A stretch of 34,855 nt of DNA from an uncultured Bacteroidales bacterium (GTDB lineage Bacteria > Bacteroidota > Bacteroidia > Bacteroidales > P3). Shown here one piece after another: positions 27,819 through 34,855 of this stretch. The notes under the pieces were generated by a model. The model did not search any database. It saw nothing but the letters and a program-made list of their open reading frames with translations, and was not told where the DNA came from. The stretch is taken from contig ONIP01000028.1 of the NCBI GenBank assembly GCA_900317955.1, positions 1 through 34,855 of the forward strand, given 5' to 3'. Position 1 is the first letter of the stretch. Each line of letters opens with the position of its first letter. The position numbers were made by a program, and so were the translations under genes.

Positions 27819-28742
27819 ATGAAGAAATTTTACATTCTTTTAATTGCCCTGGCTCTCACCGCCGGTGCTGCTTACGCTCAAAGCAACGATTCCATCGAAC
27901 GTGCCAAACAGCAGGAAGCCCTGCTCAAACAACAGCAGAAAGAACAGCAAGAGCTCATGAAACAGCAGCAGAAAGAGCAGGAGAAACTGCTCGAAGAACA
28001 GCAGAAAGCCGCCAAAAAAGCTCAGGAAGAACGCATGAAAGAACAGCAAAAACTCCAGAAAGAGCAACAGGCAGAAGCTGAAAAAGCCGCCAAGAAAGAG
28101 CAAGACCGCATTAAACGCGAGCAAACCAAGGCTGAGAACAAAGCCAAAGCCGAACAGAAAAAAGCCGAGAAAAAACGCAAACGTCAAGAGCATTACGCTG
28201 CTTGGAACCGTCATCCCAACTTCACTGCCGACCCTTCGGTATCAATCGTCACCGACCGCCGCATGTACACCTACAATAGTTTCTACAACAGCATTGGTGG
28301 CAACATCGGCATAACCTTCGACTACCATCGCCCCATCGCCAAACACTGGGACATCAACATCGGCCTTGGCTATCGCCTCACCTACCTCACCTACAGCCAC
28401 CTCTTCAGCCACGCTGATTTTGCCGACTCCATCACCCGTTCCGACTTCGACGGTAAAGAGCAGTCCAGAACCTTCAGTTCTATCCTCATCCCCATCAAAC
28501 TCAGCCACATCAGCAAAGACAACGACCATGGCTGGTATATCGGCGTAGTTCCCGGATTCAACTTCGGCACCAAAGCCGCTGAAGGTGCCAAGTTCAACAA
28601 ATTCCGTCTCGACGCTGCCATCGGCACCCAGAGCCGCTGGTTAATCTTCTCCCCCGGTACCGAAATCTATTTCAACATACTCCCCACCTACACCTCCGGC
28701 GACAAGAAGATTCACGAATTCGGTATCCGCTTTGTTTTGTAA
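27819..28742 (+). CDS. Coiled-coil outer-membrane beta-barrel protein
   Basis: A 307-residue exported protein. A signal peptide (MKKFYILLIALALTAGAAYA, cut before QSNDS) is followed by a long, highly charged Gln/Lys/Glu-rich helix (about residues 25-125) with heptad-like KEQQELMKQQQKEQEKLLEE pattern, then a domain with alternating beta strands (about 135-307; for example GGNIGITFDYHRPI, WDINIGLGYRLTYLTYSHLF, WYIGVVPGFNFGTKAAEG) ending in phenylalanine-valine-leucine as expected of an outer-membrane barrel. The helix may span the periplasm or touch peptidoglycan. It is a single gene between the tRNA terminator and its own terminator. Function unknown. Confidence 0.82.
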   Translation: MKKFYILLIALALTAGAAYAQSNDSIERAKQQEALLKQQQKEQQELMKQQQKEQEKLLEEQQKAAKKAQEERMKEQQKLQKEQQAEAEKAAKKEQDRIKREQTKAENKAKAEQKKAEKKRKRQEHYAAWNRHPNFTADPSVSIVTDRRMYTYNSFYNSIGGNIGITFDYHRPIAKHWDINIGLGYRLTYLTYSHLFSHADFADSITRSDFDGKEQSRTFSSILIPIKLSHISKDNDHGWYIGVVPGFNFGTKAAEGAKFNKFRLDAAIGTQSRWLIFSPGTEIYFNILPTYTSGDKKIHEFGIRFVL

Positions 28743-28766
28743 ACTTTTCTTTTTCATTTTATTCAG

Positions 28767-28795
28767 AAGCCCTGCCTCGTGCAGGGCTTTTTTTT
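28767..28795 (+). terminator. Intrinsic terminator
   Basis: AAGCCCTGC (28767-28775) pairs with GCAGGGCTT (28781-28789), a 9-bp stem with a 5-nt loop, followed by a T-run. It is immediately followed by GCGCCAAGCC, which resembles the complement of the CCTTGGCGC repeat core. Confidence 0.93.
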
Positions 28796-28989
28796 GCGCC
28801 AAGCCTCTACCTTCGATTGCTAACCACTACAAATACAATTCTTTCTCATTGATGTAACACACTGATAGTGAAACACAAATGCATAACAAGTGTAATATTA
28901 TTGAAATTTTTTTGGGTTTTGTATGCAATAATAAAATCTTTTTTCCGTTACTAAACTAAAAACATAGTTATACAATTAATTTTTATACT

Positions 28990-29142
28990 ATGAATAGGGC
29001 TTTTATATGGTGCGCATTGTTCTGTACAGTTCTGGGGTTTGCCGCTTGCCACAGCGGGAGAAATCTTTCTCACAAGCTGCCGGGCAAGGCAATGCTTCTT
29101 ACTGAGAGTCGAATGAATAAACAGAATAAAATAATATTATAG
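28990..29142 (+). CDS. Small predicted lipoprotein, 50 residues
   Basis: A short frame starting MNRAFIWCALFCTVLGFAAC, a plausible lipoprotein signal with cysteine at residue 20 preceded by FAA, then a short basic tail (HSGRNLSHKLPGKAMLLTES and onward) ending four bases before the BlaI-type gene. Its position directly ahead of the regulator suggests it may be the first gene of that operon. It is very small and the mature part is only about 30 residues, so it may be a degraded gene or chance frame. The rest of the interval from 28800 to 28989 is A/T-rich with no gene seen. Confidence 0.45.
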   Translation: MNRAFIWCALFCTVLGFAACHSGRNLSHKLPGKAMLLTESRMNKQNKIIL

Positions 29143-29145
29143 CAT

Positions 29146-29547
29146 ATGGAAACAAAAGAATTGACAAAAGCCGAAGAGCAGGTAATGCAGGCGATATGGA
29201 CTGTCGGGCAGGGGTTCGCCAACGAGATTGTGGCGGCAATATCATCGCGACCGAATGGGAGCAACGATGATTCAGATGCCATCGAGGAGCCCAGGCCTGC
29301 TTATAATACTATCCTTACTATTGTAAGAATATTAGAGAAGAAGGGGTTTGTGGCTCACGAGACCTTCAACAAGGCTAACCGATATTATCCCATCGTCAGC
29401 CGGGAGGAGTACTCGGGGCAGATGCTGGGCCGTGTGGCGAAGAATTATTTCGGGTCGTCGTTCCGCAGTATGGTGTCGTTTCTAGTCGACAAGAAGGCGG
29501 TGACACTCGAGGATCTTGAATCATTAACCAAAGAGTTAGAGAAATGA
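29146..29547 (+). CDS. BlaI/MecI/CopY family repressor
   Basis: A 133-residue winged-helix repressor. The N-terminal segment ELTKAEEQVMQAIWTVG and YNTILTIVRILEKKGFVAHE (recognition helix and wing) are diagnostic. The C-terminal helices would mediate dimerisation. A 20-residue polar insert (PNGSNDDSDAIEEPRPA) sits before the recognition helix. It overlaps the downstream M56 peptidase gene by ATGA, the standard BlaI-BlaR1 arrangement in Bacteroidota, where the membrane protease inactivates the repressor. The operator would be expected in the A/T-rich region upstream, but I could not define it. Confidence 0.93.
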   Translation: METKELTKAEEQVMQAIWTVGQGFANEIVAAISSRPNGSNDDSDAIEEPRPAYNTILTIVRILEKKGFVAHETFNKANRYYPIVSREEYSGQMLGRVAKNYFGSSFRSMVSFLVDKKAVTLEDLESLTKELEK

Positions 29548-31121
29548 TACGCTATCTGTTTTTTGCCGTTGTGGGCACTGCTTTGTTCTGGGGACTGTAC
29601 CGCTTGCTGTTGCGGCGGGAACATTGCCTGAATGTAAATCGTTTCTTTCTGTTGGCAACGCTGGGGATGAGTTTGTTGTTGCCGTTGGTGCATCCGCAAG
29701 TTGCCGTTGTCGCGCCATCTGCTATGGGGGGTGGCGGCTATCTGCTGGAGTTGCCTGCTCCTGGGCAATCTGCTCCCGTGGACGTTGTGCAGCAGCCAGT
29801 GGTTGGAGATAATGTGGGGGTTGCTGGCAGTTTGGATGTGTGGACGGTGTTGGGCGTGATTTATTGGGCTGGGGTAGCGGTGAGTGTGCTTTTGCTGGCA
29901 GTGCGTTATGGTGTGTTGTGGCACAAGCTGCGCAGGTACACGTATGTCCGTCAGGGACGTTTCCGTGTGGCGGTGACCGACAGCGAGGAGCCGTCGTTCT
30001 CTTTCTTCCGCTATATTGTCGTGGGTCGCGGTGGCATGAGCGATGCCGAGTTGCAGCAGGTGCTGTGCCACGAACGGTTGCACGCCGCTCAGGGGCACAG
30101 TTGGGACAGGCTGGCGGTGCAGACGGTCTGCTGTCTGCTGTGGTTCGACCCGTTTGTATGGCTGTATGAGCGCGATTTGTGCGAGGTGCATGAGTATCTA
30201 GCCGACGAGGCGGTGCTGCGGCAAGGTGATGAGGGGTCGTACAAACGTTATCTCGCTCTGCTATATTGTCAAATCTCTGGGATGAAGTATGTCCCGATAG
30301 TCAATAGTTTTCATTTTTCAACAATCAAAAAACGTATTACCATGATGAAACAACCTAAATCCCACAAAGGGTGGGTCAAGGCATTAGCAGCCTTGCCAGT
30401 GGCAGCTTTGCTGCTCTTTGCCAATTGCAAGAACCAAGGGCCTGCGCAACAGCAGGCCGTTATCCCCGACGGTACCTATTTGGTGGATCCGTTCATCGAC
30501 ACGTACCGTGACGGACAGCTAGTGGAGCGCGAGTTTATGGGGGTGATAATTCCGCTTGAAGAGGAGGACAACCACAAGGTGTTTGCCGATTCGGCTGAAG
30601 CTGTGCGCTTTAAGGAAGGACTTGGGAAGTCTGTAAAAGCGATAATCGTTCCCATGAAACCACTGTCGGGAAAAACTGCTGAGATGCTTGGGTCGTCGGT
30701 AAAAGCGGTACTCAATCCCATGGTGGACCGCGACGGTGACACGGCTGCACGGTGGTATGATGTGGCGTGGAGCAAGGATCCAGCCGCATTGTGTTGGTGG
30801 AACGAGGAGGATGCAGCGGATGGATTTGCCCTTGCCGAGTATCTGGGAGGTCAGGATGCTATGGTCGACTACGTTGCCAAGTCTATCGTTTATCCCGAGA
30901 AGGCCAAGGCTGACGGGGTGCAGGGCAAGGTGTATGTGCAGTTTGTGGTGGAGACAGACGGCAGTATAGCGGATGCCACGCTGATGCGAGGCATTGGCGG
31001 CGAGTGCGACGATGAGGCTTTGCGGGTGGTGAAGTCCATGCCGAAATGGCAGCCCGCCACATTCAAGGGCAAGCCAGTACGGTCGAAGTATGTGATGCCC
31101 ATCAATTTCAAGCTACAGTAA
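29544..31121 (+). CDS. BlaR1-like M56 membrane metallopeptidase with C-terminal TonB domain
   Basis: A 525-residue sensor-type protein. Several N-terminal membrane segments (for example IRYLFFAVVGTALFWGLYRLL-like start, SLDVWTVLGVIYWAGVAVSVL) surround the zinc-protease motif HERLH at 176-180, with the downstream metal-ligand segment EVHEYLADEAVL, typical of family M56. A further hydrophobic segment (about 272-292, ALAALPVAALLLFANC) anchors an extracytoplasmic part. The last 80 residues (from VYPEKAKADGVQGKVYVQF) form a TonB C-terminal domain. The penicillin-binding sensor domain of true BlaR1 is absent, so beta-lactam sensing is unlikely. Codon use here is G- and T-rich on the coding strand, unlike the C-rich genes upstream. 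Confidence 0.92.
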   Translation: MIRYLFFAVVGTALFWGLYRLLLRREHCLNVNRFFLLATLGMSLLLPLVHPQVAVVAPSAMGGGGYLLELPAPGQSAPVDVVQQPVVGDNVGVAGSLDVWTVLGVIYWAGVAVSVLLLAVRYGVLWHKLRRYTYVRQGRFRVAVTDSEEPSFSFFRYIVVGRGGMSDAELQQVLCHERLHAAQGHSWDRLAVQTVCCLLWFDPFVWLYERDLCEVHEYLADEAVLRQGDEGSYKRYLALLYCQISGMKYVPIVNSFHFSTIKKRITMMKQPKSHKGWVKALAALPVAALLLFANCKNQGPAQQQAVIPDGTYLVDPFIDTYRDGQLVEREFMGVIIPLEEEDNHKVFADSAEAVRFKEGLGKSVKAIIVPMKPLSGKTAEMLGSSVKAVLNPMVDRDGDTAARWYDVAWSKDPAALCWWNEEDAADGFALAEYLGGQDAMVDYVAKSIVYPEKAKADGVQGKVYVQFVVETDGSIADATLMRGIGGECDDEALRVVKSMPKWQPATFKGKPVRSKYVMPINFKLQ

Positions 31122-31124
31122 CCT

Positions 31125-31865
31125 ATGCGGCGACTTGCCATTTTCATCTCTTTGTTGCTGCTCTGCTGCGGCTGCGCCTCGGTGCAGCCGCAGTTGGAGG
31201 GCGGCAGTGTCGTGGAGGTGGCACGGGTGCCGGACCCGATATTCAGAGCCTATCTGCTTGAGCAGGGCTACGCAGAGCCGTATAAGGGCAGTATGGATGG
31301 CTGGGGGTTGTTCACGCCACGGCGGGAGATGCTGAAAAGTACCTCAGCCGGACGTGAGGCGAAGGTGCTGAAAGTATATGGCAAAGGAATACGGTCGCTA
31401 AAGGGTGTGGAATTGCTTGGAGGCCTGGAGGTGCTGGTATGCAGCGAGAATCCGCTGAAGGAGGTGGAATTGGGCTATCTGCGACAGCTAAGGCAGTTTG
31501 TGGCTTTAGAGACGCCGCTACGGCAGTTGGACTTGAGCCGGAACGACAGTCTGCGGGTGGTAGAGATTAGTTATACCGATCTGGACAGTCTTGATGTGAG
31601 CCATAATACACATTTAGTGGAGTTGCTCTGCATATTTTCGCCACGAATAGAAGAACTCGACATCAGCCACAATCCAGAGTTAGAGGTGCTTTATATCCGC
31701 CAAACGAGTATCAAAGAGATTGATTTGTCCCACTGTGCAGCCTTCAGAGTGCTTCATGCGCTCGACACTCCACTGGAAAAGATTATTGTCACATCCGAGC
31801 AGTTGGAACACGTACAGGCATCAGTGGAGGACAGCGTAAAGGTGCAGGTGATGTCGGAAGAATAG
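31125..31865 (+). CDS. Leucine-rich-repeat lipoprotein
   Basis: A 246-residue predicted lipoprotein: signal MRRLAIFISLLLLCCGC with lipid-bearing cysteine probably at residue 17 (two other cysteines nearby make this slightly uncertain). After about 75 residues a run of short LRR-like units follows, with recurring L-x-x-L-D-x-S patterns (LRQLDLSRNDSLRVVEIS, LDSLDVSHNTHLVELL, IEELDISHNPELEVLYI, IKEIDLSHCAAFRVLH). It begins 3 bases after the BlaR1-like gene, so it is the third gene of that operon and may be a target or partner of the sensor. The ligand is unknown. It shares the G-rich coding strand of its operon. Confidence 0.8.
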   Translation: MRRLAIFISLLLLCCGCASVQPQLEGGSVVEVARVPDPIFRAYLLEQGYAEPYKGSMDGWGLFTPRREMLKSTSAGREAKVLKVYGKGIRSLKGVELLGGLEVLVCSENPLKEVELGYLRQLRQFVALETPLRQLDLSRNDSLRVVEISYTDLDSLDVSHNTHLVELLCIFSPRIEELDISHNPELEVLYIRQTSIKEIDLSHCAAFRVLHALDTPLEKIIVTSEQLEHVQASVEDSVKVQVMSEE

Positions 31866-31975
31866 ACCGAAGAACTGAAGAGATGATGAATTCCATCCAA
31901 AAGTAACCGGAAAATTCAGCCTAATTTTTCCATTATTCCTATATTTAGCTCGGGTGGAGCGAAGGGTGGCCGTTG

Positions 31976-32140
31976 TAATGCTTGAATTATTGCTTGAATG
32001 TGTAAATGCTTGAATTATTGCTTGAATGCTTGAATGTGTTAATGCTTGAGTGAAAAAATACTCAAACAATCAAGCAATCAGACAATCATACAATCAACAA
32101 ATCACTCAAACAATCAAGCAATCAAACAATCAAGCAATCA
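31976..32140. repeat. Short-period array forming a large inverted repeat, abutting the murF stop codon
   Basis: The left arm is built of TTGAATGC, TTGAATTA and ATGTGTTA steps; after TTGAGTGAAAAAATACTCAA (32046-32065) the texture flips to CAATCAAG, CAATCAAA and CAATCATA steps, so the two arms can pair over much of their length. The right arm runs into the murF stop codon (32138-32140). Its sequence closely matches the complement of 2301-2345. The interval 31866-31975 before it holds no visible gene. Confidence 0.9.
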
Positions 32141-33436
32141 CAAGACCTCTTCAAGGAGCCACATGCGGGTGGTGTTGGAGCCTTTTAGGAGAATGGTATG
32201 CCCGGTGAGGGGATGGTCGGTGAGGTGTTTTTTGGCAGCCTCGACATCGGGGAACCACAATAGGCGGCTATTGACAGGATTGTCGTTGACAAAACTGAAT
32301 TCGGGACCGACTAAGATGGCTTGGAGGTCGGGCATTGCGGTGAGACGATCCACGATGGCTTGGTGCTCACTATGGCTTTCAGCCCCGAGTTCATGCATGG
32401 CTCCGAGGATGGCCATCTTGCCGGGCATGGAAAGACTGCCGAGGTTGTCGATAGCCGCTTTCATACTTGAAGGGTTGGCGTTGTAACAGTCGAGGAAGAG
32501 TGTGTTGCGGGCAGTCTGTTTGTACTGGGAACGTTTGTTGGAAGGTTCGTATTGCTCGAGGGCTTCTTTTATGTCCCAAGGTTCGATATGGAAATGACTT
32601 CCAATGGCGACAGCAGCCATGCAGTTATCAAAATTATAGTTGCCCAAGAGGTGAGTGTGGACATTGTAGACGTTGTCTCCCACTTCAAAATAGAAATGGA
32701 GGTATGGATCGCTTCCGACAAGGGTGCCGGGCATGGCAGGGGCAGTGTGGCCGTATGGGATGGTAGCGAGTTGGCAGAGCTTAGCCTGCTGAGCGAGAAT
32801 GTCGTTGTCGACATTGACGAAGGCGGTACCTCCCTTGTCGGCAAGGTGGCGATAAAGCTCGGTTTTGGTTTTAATAACGCCTTCGAAACCGCCAAATCCT
32901 TCGAGGTGGGCGCGGCCTACATTGGTGATGAGGCCGAAGTCGGGATCGGCGATTTTACAGAGGGCATCGATTTCACCGGGGTGGTTGGCTCCCATTTCGA
33001 TGATGGCAATCTGGGTGTCAGCGGGGATGGCAAGGAGGGTGAGCGGTACGCCGAGATGGTTATTGAAGTTTCCAGCCGTGGCATGAGTGCGGTATTTTTT
33101 TGACAGGACGGCATGGACAAGCTCTTTGGTGGTGGTCTTGCCGTTGGTGCCAGTAATGCCGACGAAGGGGATGGTGAGTTGCCGACGATGGTGAGCGGCA
33201 AGCTGCTGAAGGGTGGCGAGCACGTCGGGCACCACGATACAGCGGTCGTCGACTTTGTATTGAGGGTCGCTGATAACGCAAAGAGCGGCACCCTGTTCGA
33301 GAGCCTGGGGCACGAAGGCATTGCCGTCAAAGGTCTCGCCCTTGAAGGCGAAGAAGAGGCAGCCGGGGGTGATACGCCGCGAGTCGGTGGTGACCGTGCG
33401 GGACTGCAGATAGGTATGATATAATCTTTCTAACAT
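32138..33436 (-). CDS. murF: UDP-N-acetylmuramoyl-tripeptide--D-alanyl-D-alanine ligase
   Basis: A 432-residue cytosolic Mur ligase that adds D-Ala-D-Ala to the UDP-MurNAc tripeptide, the last soluble step of peptidoglycan precursor synthesis. Visible motifs: N-terminal TDSRRITPGCLFFAFKGE, the ATP loop GITGTNGKTTT (93-103), GNFNNHLGVPLTLL, EMGANHPGEI, ITNVGRAHLEGFG, GNYNFDNCMAAVAIG and DCYNANPSSMKAAID, the last being diagnostic of MurF. The open frame extends 83 codons further upstream, but the ATG at 33436 is preferred because the promoter lies at 33480-33515. Its final codons run into the repeat array. It stands alone, not in an mra/mur cluster. Confidence 0.95.
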   Translation of the reverse strand: MLERLYHTYLQSRTVTTDSRRITPGCLFFAFKGETFDGNAFVPQALEQGAALCVISDPQYKVDDRCIVVPDVLATLQQLAAHHRRQLTIPFVGITGTNGKTTTKELVHAVLSKKYRTHATAGNFNNHLGVPLTLLAIPADTQIAIIEMGANHPGEIDALCKIADPDFGLITNVGRAHLEGFGGFEGVIKTKTELYRHLADKGGTAFVNVDNDILAQQAKLCQLATIPYGHTAPAMPGTLVGSDPYLHFYFEVGDNVYNVHTHLLGNYNFDNCMAAVAIGSHFHIEPWDIKEALEQYEPSNKRSQYKQTARNTLFLDCYNANPSSMKAAIDNLGSLSMPGKMAILGAMHELGAESHSEHQAIVDRLTAMPDLQAILVGPEFSFVNDNPVNSRLLWFPDVEAAKKHLTDHPLTGHTILLKGSNTTRMWLLEEVL

Positions 33437-33479
33437 ATATATTGCTAAATAGAACAAACGGTTGAGAAACGTTTCGTTT

Positions 33480-33515
33480 TGCAAAGATACGAAATTGTAA
33501 CGAAAGAAGTACAAA
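33480..33515 (-). promoter_or_regulatory. Promoter of murF
   Basis: The minus strand reads TATCTTTGCA at 33489-33480 with TTTG at 33515-33512, a gap of 22 bases, slightly longer than usual. It lies about 45 bases before the ATG at 33436. Confidence 0.65.
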
Positions 33516-33617
33516 AAACGACAAAAAATGTTCTTTTTTAGGTACAAAATGACTGGAATGGGACCGTTGACAGGCAGGGAAGAATAGTAAAAGATTCTTT
33601 GTTTGCGAAAAAAGTTG

Positions 33618-33625
33618 TATATTTG
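33618..33625 (+). promoter_or_regulatory. -7 box for the lipoprotein gene at 33699
   Basis: TATATTTG followed by CAGCG is a good -7 box. A candidate -33 box (TTG at 33599-33601) is a few bases too close. The leader is about 65 bases long. Confidence 0.6.
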
Positions 33626-33698
33626 CAGCGTTAAAAAGGATCGTTTGAGATAGAACGGTGGTGAGTGAACGTTAAACAAAATCAAAAATTAAGGTATT

Positions 33699-34571
33699 AT
33701 GAAAAGAATAAATGCAATAGCGGTAGTCAGCCTGATGGCTGGATTAATGATGCTGGCAAGCTGCCAAAAAGAACACATCACTGAAATAGTAATCGACAGG
33801 AGTCTTCCAGGAGCCTTCTCAGTGAGCGACACACTGCAGGTACACTTTTCGCCGGGCAACCTACAGTACCAGGCCAGCAGCGATACTTGGCGTTTTGCAG
33901 AGCACCAATACGATTATGTGGGCGATGACAATAGTAACATCAGTTCTACCTACGGTGGTTGGATAGACTTGTTCGGCTGGGGTACCAGCGGGTGGAACAG
34001 CGGGGCGTTTTGCTACCAGCCGTGGTCAATTAGCACAAGAAACCGCGATTATTTTCCTGGCGGTTCATACACCAATGGTTTGACGGGAGCATACGCCGAT
34101 GCCGACTGGGCGTGGCACAACGCCATCAGCAATGGGGGTAACGTAGCCCATCATTGGCGCACTTTGACACAATCTGAGTGGAACTATCTCCTCTTCAGTC
34201 GCACGAATGCCTCATCCAAACTTGGCAATGGCAACATCAACGGTGTGGGTGGACTGATTATCCTGCCCGACAGTTGGACACTGCCTATGGGTTGTTCGTT
34301 CACTGCGGGGCTTGGTTATGAATGGACACGCAACAGCTACACCCTTGCCCAGTGGAAGCAGATGGAGGCAGCTGGTGCAGTGTTCTTGCCTGCGGCGGGC
34401 GACCGCTACGGCGCGGTTGTCAGATATGTGGGCAACCACGGCTACTATTGGGCGTCCACGCCCTACAATGACTATGAATGTGCGAACGAAATAAGTTTCT
34501 ACGGTGCCCAACTCTTCGCGACGGTCAGCGACTATCGCAGCCGCGGGTTCTCCGTACGCCCCGTTCGCTGA
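33699..34571 (+). CDS. Surface lipoprotein with WRFAEHQYD (FISUMP-like) domain
   Basis: A 290-residue lipoprotein: signal MKRINAIAVVSLMAGLMMLASC with cysteine at residue 22. After a short linker, nearly the whole mature protein is one domain: HFSPGNLQYQ, WRFAEHQYDYVG, GWIDLFGWGTSGWNSG, NAISNGGN, HWRTLTQSEWNYLL, GAVFLPAAG, GYYWASTP and the terminal GFSVRPVR. It is clearly paralogous to the C-terminal half of the gene at 10080-11705, but without the fimbrillin-type N-terminus. These proteins occur in large families in Bacteroidales; a surface binding role is inferred, and a lectin-like fold is possible. It has a promoter upstream and a terminator downstream, so it is a single-gene unit. Confidence 0.85.
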   Translation: MKRINAIAVVSLMAGLMMLASCQKEHITEIVIDRSLPGAFSVSDTLQVHFSPGNLQYQASSDTWRFAEHQYDYVGDDNSNISSTYGGWIDLFGWGTSGWNSGAFCYQPWSISTRNRDYFPGGSYTNGLTGAYADADWAWHNAISNGGNVAHHWRTLTQSEWNYLLFSRTNASSKLGNGNINGVGGLIILPDSWTLPMGCSFTAGLGYEWTRNSYTLAQWKQMEAAGAVFLPAAGDRYGAVVRYVGNHGYYWASTPYNDYECANEISFYGAQLFATVSDYRSRGFSVRPVR

Positions 34572-34689
34572 CGCAGACATGGCTATGGCTCGGTCTCGAG
34601 AATGGGATTCTCGACCTCTCGCCTTACGCCATGTTCAGGATTAAATAACTAATATTTTCGAAGGCAGTCACCGCTGCCTCCATACAACC

Positions 34690-34726
34690 AAAAGAGAGTC
34701 CTTGCCACTGCGGCAGGGACTCTTTT
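34690..34726 (+). terminator. Terminator after the lipoprotein gene
   Basis: AAAAGAGAGTCCTTGCC (34690-34706) pairs with GGCAGGGACTCTTTT (34712-34726) apart from small internal mismatches. The A/T-rich ends make it suitable for termination in both directions. Confidence 0.8.
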
Positions 34727-34780
34727 CTATCTTCCAGAATCCATTGCATATACTATGACTTAACATTTTGCTAATAACAT

Positions 34781-34811
34781 TTTGTTAAGTCGGGATTTTG
34801 TTGTATATTTG
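34781..34811 (+). promoter_or_regulatory. Consensus promoter overlapped by an inverted repeat
   Basis: TTTG at 34781-34784 and TATATTTG at 34804-34811 are 19 bases apart. GACTTAACA (34757-34765) and TGTTAAGTC (34783-34791) form an inverted repeat whose right arm overlaps the -33 box, and TAACATTTTG occurs twice (34761-34770 and 34775-34784), 14 bases apart. This looks like an operator for a dimeric regulator. Confidence 0.75.
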
Positions 34812-34823
34812 CAGTGGGAATTA

Positions 34824-34855
34824 ATGAAGAAGAATATGGATAACCCTTTTGTTTT
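34824..34855 (+). CDS. Start of a gene cut by the window end
   Basis: Only the first codons are visible (MKKNMDNPFV), 13 bases after the -7 box. An internal ATG at 34836 would give MDNPFV. The MxNPFV start resembles that of Bacteroidales AAA-type ATPases, but ten residues are not enough to assign a function. Confidence 0.45.
   Translation, partial: MKKNMDNPFV

Noticed and set aside
29146..31121. Beta-lactam resistance regulatory locus
   Set aside because: The BlaI/BlaR1 pair is real, but the sensor lacks the penicillin-binding domain and no beta-lactamase or alternative penicillin-binding protein gene is nearby.
33437..33685. N-terminal extension of MurF to a start at 33685
   Set aside because: The additional 83 residues are Phe/Tyr-rich and unlike any MurF; the promoter at 33480-33515 lies inside the extension.
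10080..34571. Calling a diversity-generating retroelement outright
   Set aside because: The lipoprotein C-termini look like possible variable regions, but no reverse transcriptase and no template repeat is present in the window.

Overview
The window looks like chromosomal DNA of a Bacteroidota member, most likely a gut- or rumen-type Bacteroidales. The evidence is the promoters, which repeatedly show the Bacteroidota -7 box TAnnTTTG(C), several with a TTTG/TTG -33 box 19-20 bases upstream; genes typical of the phylum (SusB-like GH97 glucosidase, fimbrillin-type and WRFAEHQYD-type lipoproteins, HU-CCDC81/SPOR protein, BlaR1-TonB fusion, PD40/OmpA protein); and a GlmM, YebC and TrmB of Bacteroidales type. 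No phage, transposase, CRISPR array, plasmid or rRNA gene is visible.

Layout. 1-4.5 kb: a 5'-damaged GNAT gene, an unrecognised membrane protein, an intact GNAT gene, then a phospholipid pair (two-HKD cardiolipin synthase and a CDP-alcohol phosphatidyltransferase). 4.5-15.3 kb: a zinc phospholipase C-like protein, an exported TPR protein, the GH97 alpha-glucosidase, a 66-residue Bacteroidales small protein, a fimbrillin-type lipoprotein, an iron alcohol dehydrogenase, an exported DUF362 protein and a HEAT-like protein. 15.5-16.9 kb: glmM. 17.5-27.5 kb: a long co-directional block of housekeeping genes (deoxynucleoside kinase, kdsB, HU/SPOR protein, trmB, yebC family, rsmI, mgtC family, lon, PD40/OmpA-like protein). 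27.6 kb: tRNA-Pro(GGG) with its own promoter and terminator. 27.8-31.9 kb: a coiled-coil outer-membrane protein, a tiny lipoprotein, and a BlaI-BlaR1(TonB)-LRR lipoprotein operon. 32.1-34.9 kb: murF, a second WRFAEHQYD-type lipoprotein, and the first bases of another gene behind a well-formed promoter.

The most unusual content is a set of short-period repeats, mostly intergenic. They come in three textures: CAAT/CAAG/CATT tetramer-octamer arrays; a roughly 66-bp unit with the core CCTTGGCGCATCAAA followed by ACGAATTA steps; and a 21-unit array of the octamer CSAYTAAS. Three arrays begin within a few bases of a stop codon (the CDP-alcohol transferase, glmM, murF). Two near-identical copies flank glmM in opposite orientation. 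Most strikingly, the same texture occurs twice inside the GH97 reading frame, and those two stretches account for essentially all the extra residues between conserved active-site positions. This suggests a repeat that multiplies or inserts by an undefined mechanism and is tolerated in coding sequence.

Functionally, the window combines envelope work (lipid synthesis, KDO activation, amino-sugar and peptidoglycan precursor synthesis, surface lipoproteins), polysaccharide use (GH97), RNA and translation maintenance (trmB, rsmI, yebC family, tRNA-Pro), and protein quality control (lon). All calls come from reading the sequence; no database search was possible.
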